Under the pieces are notes generated by a model, which saw only the letters and a program-made list of their open reading frames with translations, was not told where the DNA came from and ran no database searches. A stretch of DNA of 64,000 bases, taken from positions 34,460,964-34,524,963 of the forward strand of contig OW203761.1 of NCBI GenBank assembly GCA_934045905.1. Reading direction: 5' to 3'. This DNA comes from Leuctra nigra (taxonomy: Eukaryota > Arthropoda > Insecta > Plecoptera > Leuctridae). Each line of letters opens with the position of its first letter. The first letter of the stretch is position 1. Below, in pieces: positions 25,034 to 37,200 of this stretch. Position numbers and translations under genes: made by a program.

Positions 25034-25216
25034 ATGGGAGTCGGCGACGGTAACAGTGACTATTTTGGCAAGGAGTTAGTTGATAAACTATTCGAAGATG
25101 GCAAAAATGGAATAAATGATTTCGCCCAAGGACTTGGAATACCTGGGCTGGATGTATTTATAAAGAAAGCAACAGATTACAAGCGAGTGCTACCGTCAAT
25201 CTTCAATCTAAAAGTG
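25034..25216 (+). CDS. CalpA: Calpain first coding exon A (CalpA-type N-terminus)
   Basis: The ATG at 25034 opens 61 codons ending in phase 0 at GTAAGT. The end of the peptide, [20 protein letters not shown], corresponds to the N-terminal segment of Drosophila CalpA, which also runs into LGE at the next exon. This is the main reason for calling the gene CalpA rather than CalpB. The frame upstream of the ATG is open to 25001, so an upstream start from another exon is possible. Confidence 0.85.
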
Positions 25217-28200
25217 GTAAGTTGACATTTTCACACGAATATCATTTGCGCCTGTCTGTACATCATTAACCACGCCCCCTAATATAGCGTACTATTACGG
25301 CACCGCCAGGCTCTCTACATTCAGTTTCTGATGTACATTCACAACCAATTCATTGTAAATTTATCTTATTTCAGTGTATGAGTATTGAGTACCTATGACT
25401 CATTGAGCACATTTTGATCTCAGATCTGACGAATGTGTTTCTCACTTTTCTATCACAGATAATTTTGCAGTTTGAAGTAACTGGCTCTGTCAAGATCTAT
25501 TTTAATCAAGAGAGCTATGCCTTCTTATTCTATTAGTGGAATGGAAGATACGATTTCTGACCCAGTTTTCATGATACTCTCACTCCTTGAAGTTCATTGA
25601 CACTTCTAGTGACAGCCGTACTTTTAAACCAATAAGAAGAATGCAATTTGCATAATATTTATATATAATTCTACTCGTGTGTAGCTTACGGCTCTCGAGT
25701 ATTAGCCAGGTGGATTCTCAACCAAAGTCGTCGCATTCGAAATCGTTGCTGCAGACCATTTCACTCATTAGTTTCGTGAAATTAATTAGTTTTGTTGTGC
25801 CAGTATTTTATCTTGGGGTAAGATATAAAGAAATCTTGATGGAGTAACAATGGCCTTTTGAAATGGAATTAATGAGTGTGACTCGATCCTCGTTTCGCAA
25901 CATTTCTTTCAACGCTTGATCGTGAAAATAAAATTATTTATCAATGATTCGGCTGTTCTTCGGTTTAATTCGCGACCGAGCGAATTTGTCCGCTCCATTT
26001 GAATATTCCATAAATATTTCACTCTTAATTGCGGAACTGATTAATGAAGAATGTAATGAATCACACGTTATCGTTTAAAATATTGATACTCGTTTGCGGT
26101 TATCGCCAACAACATACTTTCATTACCACCAAATTGTATTCTGAAATCTGCATAATTTAGTAAGGGATACGACCGACTATAATTAAATAATTGATAAATT
26201 AGGTATTAGTCTTCAGACTATACTTTGCATCTTTAAATTAATAAATGCGAGCAAAAACTGGCAAAAATTATATGAGATAGAGGCTGTAGAGCTATAGACG
26301 CTTCGTCCTTTGTGAATTGGAATACCTACAGTGGTTAATTTGGGGGCGGACGAGGGCGGACGCTTCCCCTTACTCTTTTTTCAGGGTGGACCGTGGACGC
26401 CGCCGTCCGCCCTCTTATTTTTATAGAAGTAAAAATTGGCTTAAAATTGTGTACAAATCGCGTACAAAGGCACCAAATTTGGTCATGAATTTCAAAAATT
26501 TCCCGGGGCTATGCAACCCGGACCGCATTATGTTGGGGGGCCCTCCCCCTAACATATTACTTGCGCTTGTCCTTCGACTTGTTATCATGATGTGCTTGTG
26601 CTAAGTGCATGCCGGCAACCCAGTGCAAGATCTTAGACAATGCAAGATCTTGAGCTGTCAAATGCCCTTGGCAGACAAAATGAAGAAGAGTGAACACCCA
26701 CCAGCGTTTGCGCAGCATAATATTCAATCTGCAATCACATCAGTCTGTTTGGAATAGATGGAAAGCAGGGACCCGAACCTTTATGAATAAAGTTCCGGTT
26801 CCGGTTCCACAATTTTATTTTATAAAGGTTCGGGTTCCGGTTCCGGTTCTGAAACAAATATTCTTAAAGGTTCGGTTCCGGTTCCGGTTCCTGCATAAAG
26901 GTTCCGGGTTCCGGTTCCGGTTCTAAAATTTTAAATCAAACTATATTATAAAACTTCAGTATTACCAATGTCAAATTTAATGGAATTATTGGATTTGGAT
27001 TTTCCTATGAATGCAAGCACAGGTGTAGGCAGTGTCTGTATAAAAATATCAGAGACAGTGTAGTGGCTGCAATTTTCTCCATAAGACAACGTAAACATTC
27101 ATTTTTCCTGAGCTATCATATTCAAATTGTCGGCAATGCAGTTCTCATCGCAGGAGTCAGATTCAAAAATTGAAAATTCGAGCAGCGTTTGCATAATGAA
27201 GAATTATTATTTCTCATCAAGAATTAAAAACTTCTACAAAAAATACATTCTGGAAATTTTATCAAAAAATAAACTTTATACAACTTTGTGAATAATATTA
27301 TATCCTAGTGATACATGATTTTTTATTAAAAGAAGGAACCTTAAAGAACCTTTAAGAACCTAATTGATTATAAAGGTTCTGGTTCCGGTTCCGGTTCTTT
27401 GGGAAAAAAGTATAACGGTTCCGGTTCCGGTTCTGGTTCCGGAATTATAAAGGTTCATACCGGTTCTAGATTCCGGTTCCGGTTCGGGTCCCTGATGGAA
27501 AGGACCCTGATCGTGCATCGTGCATGGTCGTGTAAGTGCAGTTTGAATTGCTATTTGTTGCAGTTAATTATTATGCAATAGGCTTTACTTACATACTCAT
27601 ACTCCATCTCTATGAATACGACGTTTATGAATGCAATAAGCTTTGTTTTGATAGCATTTAGCCGTGTGTCATGCCATGTGACTCTTTGCAGGTATTTTCT
27701 GGAACAAAGACGTCCTTACATGAAAATAATTGTACAAAATGGCATATTCTAAATTAGTTAAACTGTGTGTCATTCGATAGCGAAGCTTATTTGGTATAAA
27801 AAAACAAGGAGTGACACTTGTAGTAGTTGTTCACACTTCCTCTCGGCCAGCTTATGTCATTGTCTAGTACAATTCTTATCGGTGATTTGTCCAAGTCGGC
27901 CTCTTAGCAATGTTTTCTTGCTTTCCACATTGTTTTGAGTTCAGTTTGTCACCCGCGCAAACACTTGCTAGTTGCAGGTTGCATTTCAACCGAATACTGC
28001 AATCCATGAGAACTAAACGTCAGTCGTGGAAGGTAAGCAGTTTGGTTTCGTAGCCGCGTTATATTCGCTTGCAAATTAGCTTGGGAGAGATAATATGCTG
28101 GTCGAAGTCTCAGCGGTGGTTTCAGGGGAAGTCGTGGTAACCACAATCGGGATGAGCAGAAAACTACCGTAAACAGGGCCTGTAAAACAAAGTAGAGATA

Positions 28201-31200
28201 GAAAAAATGTATGTAAAATGAGAAAAAATGCTGGTTATATATGAAAAATTACAGGAAAATGTAAATTAGGGGCGCGTAATATGGGGAAAAGGGCCCATAA
28301 AAGACAGGGCCCCGGGATGCGATCGCACCGCGGGCCCCCGGGCCAGACCGCCACTGATTGGATTTGAGTAGTTACCGAGGTACACTCTAACCAATTAAAA
28401 TTGGTACTCGAAAAGAAAAGGATTGGCTGCTGGTAAGGTTCCTTGACAATCAATCCTTGTTGCCTATTATCAATGAAATAAGAGCTCACCTATACTGGTA
28501 GATCTTCATGGGATACCGATTTTTATTGGTTTGAGTGTACATCATCATGGTTGTATCAATTTTACTACACTAATTAAAAGCTGTTCATAAATCGTTTGAC
28601 CTTTTCCTTATCAATTCGGCTTATTTGATTGATGCGAATTGTCCCTTTCAATTCCGCCTACATTATGTCCAAACGTCTTGCCAATGAGATTTTCACGAGT
28701 AGCCGCTCCAGTGAACGAGCACAATGGTCGTTGATGTTAGCCCTGGCTTTAAATGCCACACCTTCTCACTGGGGACCCTTTATGCTTAACATTTTACATG
28801 TGCACATCCTAATCAGTTACTAATTAATTAGTACTTTACCCCAGGAATTCATGGTCATCATGAAATATTCTTGCGTCGCATTTCGAGGCGGTATTTTGTG
28901 GTAACACCCCATGTGGGAAAAAAAACTGCGGAAATATAATTTTATTCGGAGATGTTTGGTCGGCGTTGTTCTAATTAATTACCTCTGGAATTGCGCTTAG
29001 TTAACTTAACGACATAAAAGTGTTCTTAAACTTCAGTGTCCGCTCTGGGTATGAGATTAAGAATGGTGGTAGTGGAAGTAAGTCCGTTTCTCATTCCTGA
29101 AGAGGATGTGACGCATATTGACGATGTAAGTCTGATTATAACAATCTTCGATTTTTTAAAACCCAATTATATAAATAACTAATTGAGTTCAGAAAGCACA
29201 AGGTCAGTCTGATTAAGAAACGCCTACAACTATGTTTCACATTCATTTCATGTTGCTGATTTGTAAGATGCATCGTTATTAGTGTCACCAGGATGTTTAT
29301 AGTAGTAATCAGTAGGGACACCTGTTTTTCGCGCGCGCGAAATGCGCGAAATTTTCAGAATTTTGAGCTAGGTATCATATTTTGAACAAATTTTCTCCAT
29401 GAATCACATCATAACCTGTCATAATCTGATCGCGACAAAACGAGAAATTGTGATGTTTTAGGCCATAAAACCGAAATTAACATCTTTACGCAACATAACA
29501 CCGAAATTTAATGATTTTTGCAACATTTATACTAATTTTCATCAATTTTGAAGACAAAATATCATTTTTAACATGAAAATAAAATATATTTCAACTAAGA
29601 GTCAATGACAGTGACAGCTAACAGCTTGTCTGGCTTATAGAATCATACCAACCTTAAAAATAATGTCAAAGTTGCATATTTTCCCGCCAAATATTTAAAA
29701 AAAGATTTAATTTACTTCAATGTAGGATAAATTAAATTACATGTGTGCAAATTGCCAATTGTAAAGCTGGAATTTGGAAGATTATTGAAAAAAGTGTGAG
29801 ATAAATCTTAAGTGTTGCAGGAAATGCATTTATAGGCAGAAAATGCCAGAGGTAATGATGATTTGAAATTTTGAATATTTGTAAAACTTGAAGTTTTGGC
29901 AATTTTTACAAGAAATTTTCATAACACCATGAAACGCGAAATTTCATTATCTTAAAACGAAATTTTGGATTTTATAAAACCATTTTCAGGTGTCTCTAGT
30001 AATCAGTCAATCCTTGGATTAGATTGTTCTTGTAAACCAGTTTGTTGTAAACCCTTCTAGGTAGCTCAATCTGGAGTCCCGAACCTTCCATTGTTGGTTC
30101 CAGACTCCAGGTTGAGCACGCCATGGAGTTCACAAAGTAAGAAAAATGCAATCCAATGATTGCCTGATTCCTGCTATTCTAGGAAGAATAGGTATTATGT
30201 AATTTTTTGTTGCAGTCAACACATTACCTTATTATTAGATCTACAACATTCAAAACACAGTTCCTTCACTTTTAATTTTTCGCCGAAATCTTGTTACTAA
30301 ACAAATTATCACTTCATGAGAAAATGAGATAATCCAATGCTGATCTTCTTCTATGAGCAGTATTTCAAAGCAAGTAACACACCGCTAAAATAATTGAAAC
30401 CTTCACGTTAGGAAATTAATCATTCGTTTCCTACGAATCTTAGAAACGTGGCGAGCGATCGGTCTTTTTGGTATTTCTACTGATTGTAGGTATAAAAAAC
30501 ACACCATCAATTCCAAGGAAAACTTCTTATTGTGCAGTTTGAAAGATGCGGATCCATCCTCATTCCTTAGCATCAGAGTTACCTTGTAACCAAGGAGGTT
30601 ATATATAAAACTACAATACAACCTCCTTGCTTGTAACTCACACGGTTTTGTATTCTTTATTTATAGACACCTGTTTTAATCGCCAGACTGTAATTATTTG
30701 ATTAATTGTTGTCTATTAGATTATCTTCTCATTATCCTCCTATCTATCGATCCATTGTAAGGCACTGAAATTACATCTTCCTCTTGCATTGTGTCTAAAA
30801 CAATCACGGCGGGAAACAACCTTAGTAATCCTGATTACTCATTACACCGATTTTCTGTTCCACGAGTAAAGATAAATATAATCCACATTAAAAGGCTCCA
30901 CACCATTGTATATTTCTGTAATTTTAATTGACAAAGGGCCACTAAAAGCCAAAAGCTCAACAAATCGAGGTGTACTTTTTGAACTTGGAAGTCGTACAAA
31001 GCGCACAATTCCATGGAACTTGAGCCATTTGGGGTCCATTCATTCCCCTTCTCTAGCAGTATATTGATTTGATTCGGTCACTAAAAAAACCATCTAAAAC
31101 GCCACCCATTCCATATGTGTAGATTAGGGTCGTTGTATATGTTAAGGCATAACATAGTAATCCATTTGTATGCATTTATTTCCTTGTAATCATTCTAATC

Positions 31201-34200
31201 ATCTCAGTACTCCGCGTTGCTCTTCTAACGCTGTTCAATTAACAAGCAAACACGTGATTTCCAGCAGCTCTTGCTGATTGGAGATGACGCGATCTTTGTT
31301 TGCACGCTGCTATAGATTCTCATTGACTCTACAATCAGCTGCTCTCAACGTGGAGGGAAGCACAAAATCGATATGGGTGGCGTCAGTTGGAGCACACTTC
31401 TCCAGAATAACGTCTGGCAGGCTTGGATGGTCTTTACAGAGTATGTTTCAACACTAATTTACTTGCCTATCCAAGGCGAAGACGTCTAATTGAAGCGTTA
31501 ACAGGTGTCATTATGTCTTTGTCAGTCGAGTATGTCTCATAGACGTCGGTCGTGTCGTGTGTATTCCCCACTAGTGTTCGCATTGGGCTGAGTAATTTGT
31601 GTCACAAGTGAAATAGGAGGTGTGACGTCTGAGGTTTCTCAACGTGTGGAGCCTACTCATCAAGGAAATGCCATACAACAACAACAGATATACTATATTT
31701 AATGTAAGTTACAAATAATTTTAGAAATTTGATTTGGGAGATAGAATGTAAAACATAATCAATATCTATAATCTGTGGCTCAAAAATGATGTAGAAAGCT
31801 GCATAATTGATGTAAACATATATCGACATTTTGACAGATCATGCAATCCATGCCGCATGGCACTGCCACAGCTGATGTCAAGTGTTCATGTGGCTTCTTG
31901 TTGTTTATTGGCTGATTCAAGTCAGGGCCGGTTTTGACATCTCATATAAACATTTTAGACAGAAATCAAGACCCCTGGAAAAAGACCCCTGGGGCCAGAT
32001 TCACAAAAAGTATTATCTCTTAATACGTACTATCTTTTGTATTATCTTTCATGGTATTAAATCAAAAGATAATACGTATTAGCAGATAATTCCTTTTGTA
32101 AATCCCTAGAAGACCCTGGAAACAGACCCCTTGAAAAATAATCCCGGGAAAAGACCATTTCCCACACTGTAAACAATTGGTATACATTAATAAATATCGT
32201 AAGGTGCCAAAAGACCGCCCAACCGACTTTCAAAAGATCCCCAAATATTATCAATATCAATATCATCATTCGACTAACTCAACTGTCTAGTTTTTCCATT
32301 GGCTGCATTAGCAACCGGACCGAAGGAAGGTAGTATTATAACTTACCTGATTCATTTTTCGGTAAGATTTCGGCAATTATTGCCATCAAATTTTGATGGG
32401 ACTATCCCCTTCATTTTTGCCTGGACTTGATTCGCAGTGACAGTAAATTGATATATTCGTCTAATAATAGAATTTGTTATATTATTTTCTTATCATTTGC
32501 ATTTGTAATGCTGCTATCAATTCTTCGCCGCGAAGAAACTTATACCATTCTATACCTGTGTCTACCTCTATTGTGTACATTTTGTTGATAAGGTATCTGC
32601 CAACAACAGGCTAGAGAACACTGTTTGTTGATGTTTATAATTAGCTACTCACGGGTGTGATTTGTAAGTTGTTGATAATCGATTAGACCAATTCATTCGT
32701 TCCTATGTATTCGCAAATATTGCCAAATTATTGATAACGTTGGCTTTGTATGTATAGGCATTAGATTCAGTCGGTATCCAGTGGTTTCCTGCTAGAGATA
32801 AGATTACATATAATCACTGTGGTAGCTTTCGAAGCTCAGTGTATTGTCGACCAGCCGACAGTTCGGGCGAAGTAACGGCTGTGTTGTTGACAGTGTTGTG
32901 TGTAGATCAAGTTGTCGTCGGGGTGTGTTTTCCTCATTCATTGCCAACCTAATCGTGTTCTAAATCGAGCAGTGTCAGTATTGTGTGTAACTTGCGGTAT
33001 GCGTCGCACAGTCAAAGAAACGACCACAGTGACCGTGACATCGGAGTCGAGGTACCATGGGGACGCCGTCAACTACCCCTTGCTTCCTCGTGGGGGTCCT
33101 GGGGCGCCGGGCCCCGGCCCCATGGGCTGGGTCAATCCGGTGAACCCCGCCCAGACGCATGTGATCGAGACGCCGATGTTGCGGACGGAGAAGAAAGATC
33201 AACAAACGTACAGTTTGGGCAAAGGACCACGCTCGATTAGTAACTCGTACAATCCTTCGAACTATTCGCCCAGCAAGACGCCGACGTCGAGTACTGGCGT
33301 CAACGGGCATGTTGGCTGGTCAGTTCCATCTGCGACGCCGGGGTTCACGTCGAACATCGCCGCGACGCCCCATCACCCTCCCAGCAACCCGTCCCGTCAA
33401 ACCGAGTTCTACAGGCCGAGCACGCTGCCGGCGTATCCTCCTGCGAATGCAAATCTCCCTTCAGCACTACCTCCGAACAAAGCGTTTGGCAGTCAAATAC
33501 CAAGCTATCCTCCCAGTTCAACATCAAGTTACTCTCCAAGCAAAACACCAAGCTACCCTCTAGCTCCAAGCAAAACACCAAGTTACCCTCTAGCTCCAAG
33601 CAAAACACCAAGCTACCCCTCAACACCAACTAAAACACCAAGCTACCCCTCAGCACCAAGCAAAACACCAAGTTACCCTCTAGCTCCAAGCAAAACACCT
33701 ACCTATCCTCCAGCCCCAACCAAAGCACCAACCTACCCCTCAACACCAAACAAAACACCAAACTATCCTTTAGCTCCAAGCAAAACACCAAGCTACCCCT
33801 CAACACCAACCAAAACACCAAGCTACCCCTCAGCACCAAGCAAAACACCAAGCTACCCTCCAGCCCCAACCAAAACACCAAGCTACCCATCAACACCAAC
33901 CAAAACACCAAGCTACCCCTCAGCACCTAGCAAAACACCAAATTATCCTTCAGCACCATCTAAAACACCCAGTTATCCCCCTGTTAAATATCCAATACAT
34001 TCTCCAAAAAAGCCAACGGGCACCCCCAATGCATCAAACTTTAGAACACAGCCGATTACTAAGTGGATATCGTCTGGCGGTCAACCGTTAACGCGTTTCG
34101 ATTCAAAAGCCGCGCTAGTCAAGGTAATGTACAAGACAAGACAATGCGTAACAACCACGTGCTTTGACTTCATCATCATTGTGATTCTTTGTGAGTCACA

Positions 34201-37200
34201 CATGAACCAACGTGTGTAGATGATAGTGTAATCTTCAGATTAGAGCTGGTGTCGATGCATGAGGTCAGGACCAGGAATCATGTGGTTGTCGGTTTGAATG
34301 ACTTTTAATTTCTTTATGATATTTTAAATAGTCGGACTTTGAGGGTTGAGATAAGATCCTTGGAGATTTTGTGTTTGTTCCGTCATCAAGCGAACTCTGG
34401 AGGGTGGAGCACTCAGTGTCACATAAAATGATAAAATCGATTGTATTTATAGCTGATAACTAAGAAATATACCTATACTGGGACTGGGAGTAATTGATAA
34501 CTCACTTTTCACATTTCCGATTTATCAGTTACAGTTTGTATGTTTCATCCACATTTCTTCAAAACATTATTCTGATAATATTTTTAGCTAGTTTTTGAAA
34601 ACAATAATTATCAAAAAATTTCAAGCTAGACAAAAGATATTAGTAGTAGTAGTAGTAGTAGTTTATTGTTTGTAGCAGAATTTAGCTAATACAATACTAT
34701 ATTATTCTACGTCATAATAAAGTATAGGTAGGTACTTCGGCGTATCAATGCGTACGGTTACAATCATCCTTATGTGCATGATCCCTACGGTAGTTACGCA
34801 CTACATGAACGTAATCAGGTATGATTGTCCGTCTCGAAATAGCGGCGCATTAAAATTTATTACGACCGCAAATAAATACAGTATCATCCCAAATTAACCA
34901 CTTTTCAGTCATTTTTCTTTTCTATTACTTTTTCAAACGTATCCCTTAATCTTTTGTCACTGTACCTAATCGGTATAATCACATATTTTTAAAGCTATTT
35001 TTCGTCTTTGTCGAAGGGCTTTATTAGATTGTGGGGATGTTCATTCTAATATAGGGGTATTTTTGTAAATCTCTCGTTATTCATTAAAATTATCATCAAC
35101 AGTGTTTCATAAAATTGTAACATTAAGTTAGCATACTAACAGCCGTAATAGGGAAGTCTCTTCATTTTTTCTTAAATTTAAATTAAAAACTAGAGGAAAA
35201 TGATAAATGTCAACACTTGTTTTCCTTGTCTAGTCCGTCATTTTCATTGTCAAATCTCGCATTGAAATATCGCATAGCTTTCAGGCTGGTAAAACAGAGT
35301 TGGACAACATGAACGATTATGACGTAGACAGCAATTTTATCAGCAACCGGTCTCATCATGATTATACATTGGGTTTATGTGTTTCAATACACGTTTTTGA
35401 CGTCAATTGTCCCTTGGGTCGTTCTTGCGCTCTCAGTAAGTGACTCATTTCATTCAGATTCGATTAAAGCTTTGCTACTAGAGTATTTATCCCACAGAAT
35501 AAATTTTTTGATCATCGAGATCAGAAACGTGTATATTTCTAAAAATCCACGTATTTATTTCATTCTACATTTTAAGAGACTTCCCTATTGCTGTTGGCAA
35601 TGCATGATGACCGTTTCGTTTATCAAAGAAACTTTGAAAGTGCATTCCTAATCTTCACTTGCTGCAACTTGAATTCGACAAAATTAATTACAGTACTCTT
35701 TACAGCTGGCACAAATAGCTTCATTGTCTTGATAACAATGTGCACGAAATCCCGGCTACTTTGAGACCAAATTACCATTCCAAGTCAGCTGGCCAACACG
35801 TACCAGTCCCAACACGCCGGGTGAACAACAATCAACAATCAACATGCGAATATGTGATTATCCAATGAGATCGTTCAGCTCATGGCCCACAGTTTCACGG
35901 GTTTGACTGGAGACCAGTCTCAAATAGATTGAGTGCAGTGTGGTTTGAACGCTTGATTGTCGTTCTCGAAACTTATTTAGGTCCGATGCAATACACGAGT
36001 AATGAGTGTTTGTTGTACATTACCAGCAGATGGTGTTTATTTTGGTGGAAAGTGTCTTTCCAGAATCTGCGACATTTTGTGTACGTAACACTGTAGATCA
36101 TTATTGAGACGTTATGATTGTTGGATTAATAAGTTATTTGTATTTGTGTATGTTCAGTGTATTTTTTTTAACTTGGATCTTAGTTAATTTAATTTAATTA
36201 CTAGTGTAACAGGTACCTACTTAACTAGTGTAACAAGAAGTGTGAAGATGAAATTCAAATAAATAAAATATAAATAATAAATAAATTCAAATAATAAATA
36301 TTCGCTATGATCACACTTACACCTTGTACTTGGAGGTACCTTTTTATTTCTATCTTCAATTTCGTCAAAATTTAAAGAATTAATATTTCGTTTTCAACTC
36401 GACAATGCGCTATTTTTGTCGCATTACCTAGACAGCGCCAACATTATTATTGACCAAATATAATGATAAGAATAATAGAATGGCATATAGAATAATTATT
36501 ATTCTAAATTAATTCTCATTTTCTAGGAACTTAGGTCTAAGCCCGTCCAAATCATAAAAAGTGTCTCTATGGTTCTCGGCCATAATAGACCACCAGACCC
36601 TATCGTAAAGTTCAAGAAGAATCAACCGTAGAATCATCCCTCAACCGTATTCGTGAGATCCACCCCAAACAAATGATGTACATTAAATGGTCGGGAATAC
36701 AAAGAAAGCAAATGATTTTACAATCAGACCGAGACACTCTGTCCTATTCGGACAGTTGTATAAAGCTATGTTCTACAGGGGCTGGATTCACAAAAGGTTT
36801 TAAGCCCTATACCGGCTTAACTTTATGCCGGTATAGCATTATACCTCCCAATAACTCTATTATAGTGGAGTTTTTCTCTCTATACCTAAGTCGGCAAACG
36901 CGGTATCCAGTCAAAGGCCATTCATCCATTGTCAATGGCTCAAAAACATGACATTTTCTAACAAGCTACAGGCTCGGCTACAGGCCTTGTTTTATGATCT
37001 CCAAATCCCAACTTTCCCCTGTTGTCAAATATGGTCAAATGTTTCTTAAAATATGGAAAGGGGAAGGACATCTTTCTAAACCTCTCAAATGTGTGGTATT
37101 TGGCATCAATGCACAGTTGTAAAAATCGCCCTCCCTGCGCCTGACTTGATACCTGGCTCATCTCTATAAATTTACAACCTGCCAAAACAAACACTTGTTC

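Noticed and set aside
31373..31440. Possible first exon [10 protein letters not shown] ending at GTATGT
   Set aside because: It ends in phase 2 and would shift the calpain frame.
35309..35435. Possible first exon [10 protein letters not shown] ending at GTAAGT
   Set aside because: It ends in phase 1, which does not fit the common calpain exon, and there is no other partner.
36673..36951. 92-residue ORF
   Set aside because: It overlaps the end of the TIR element at 36778 and has no coding signature.
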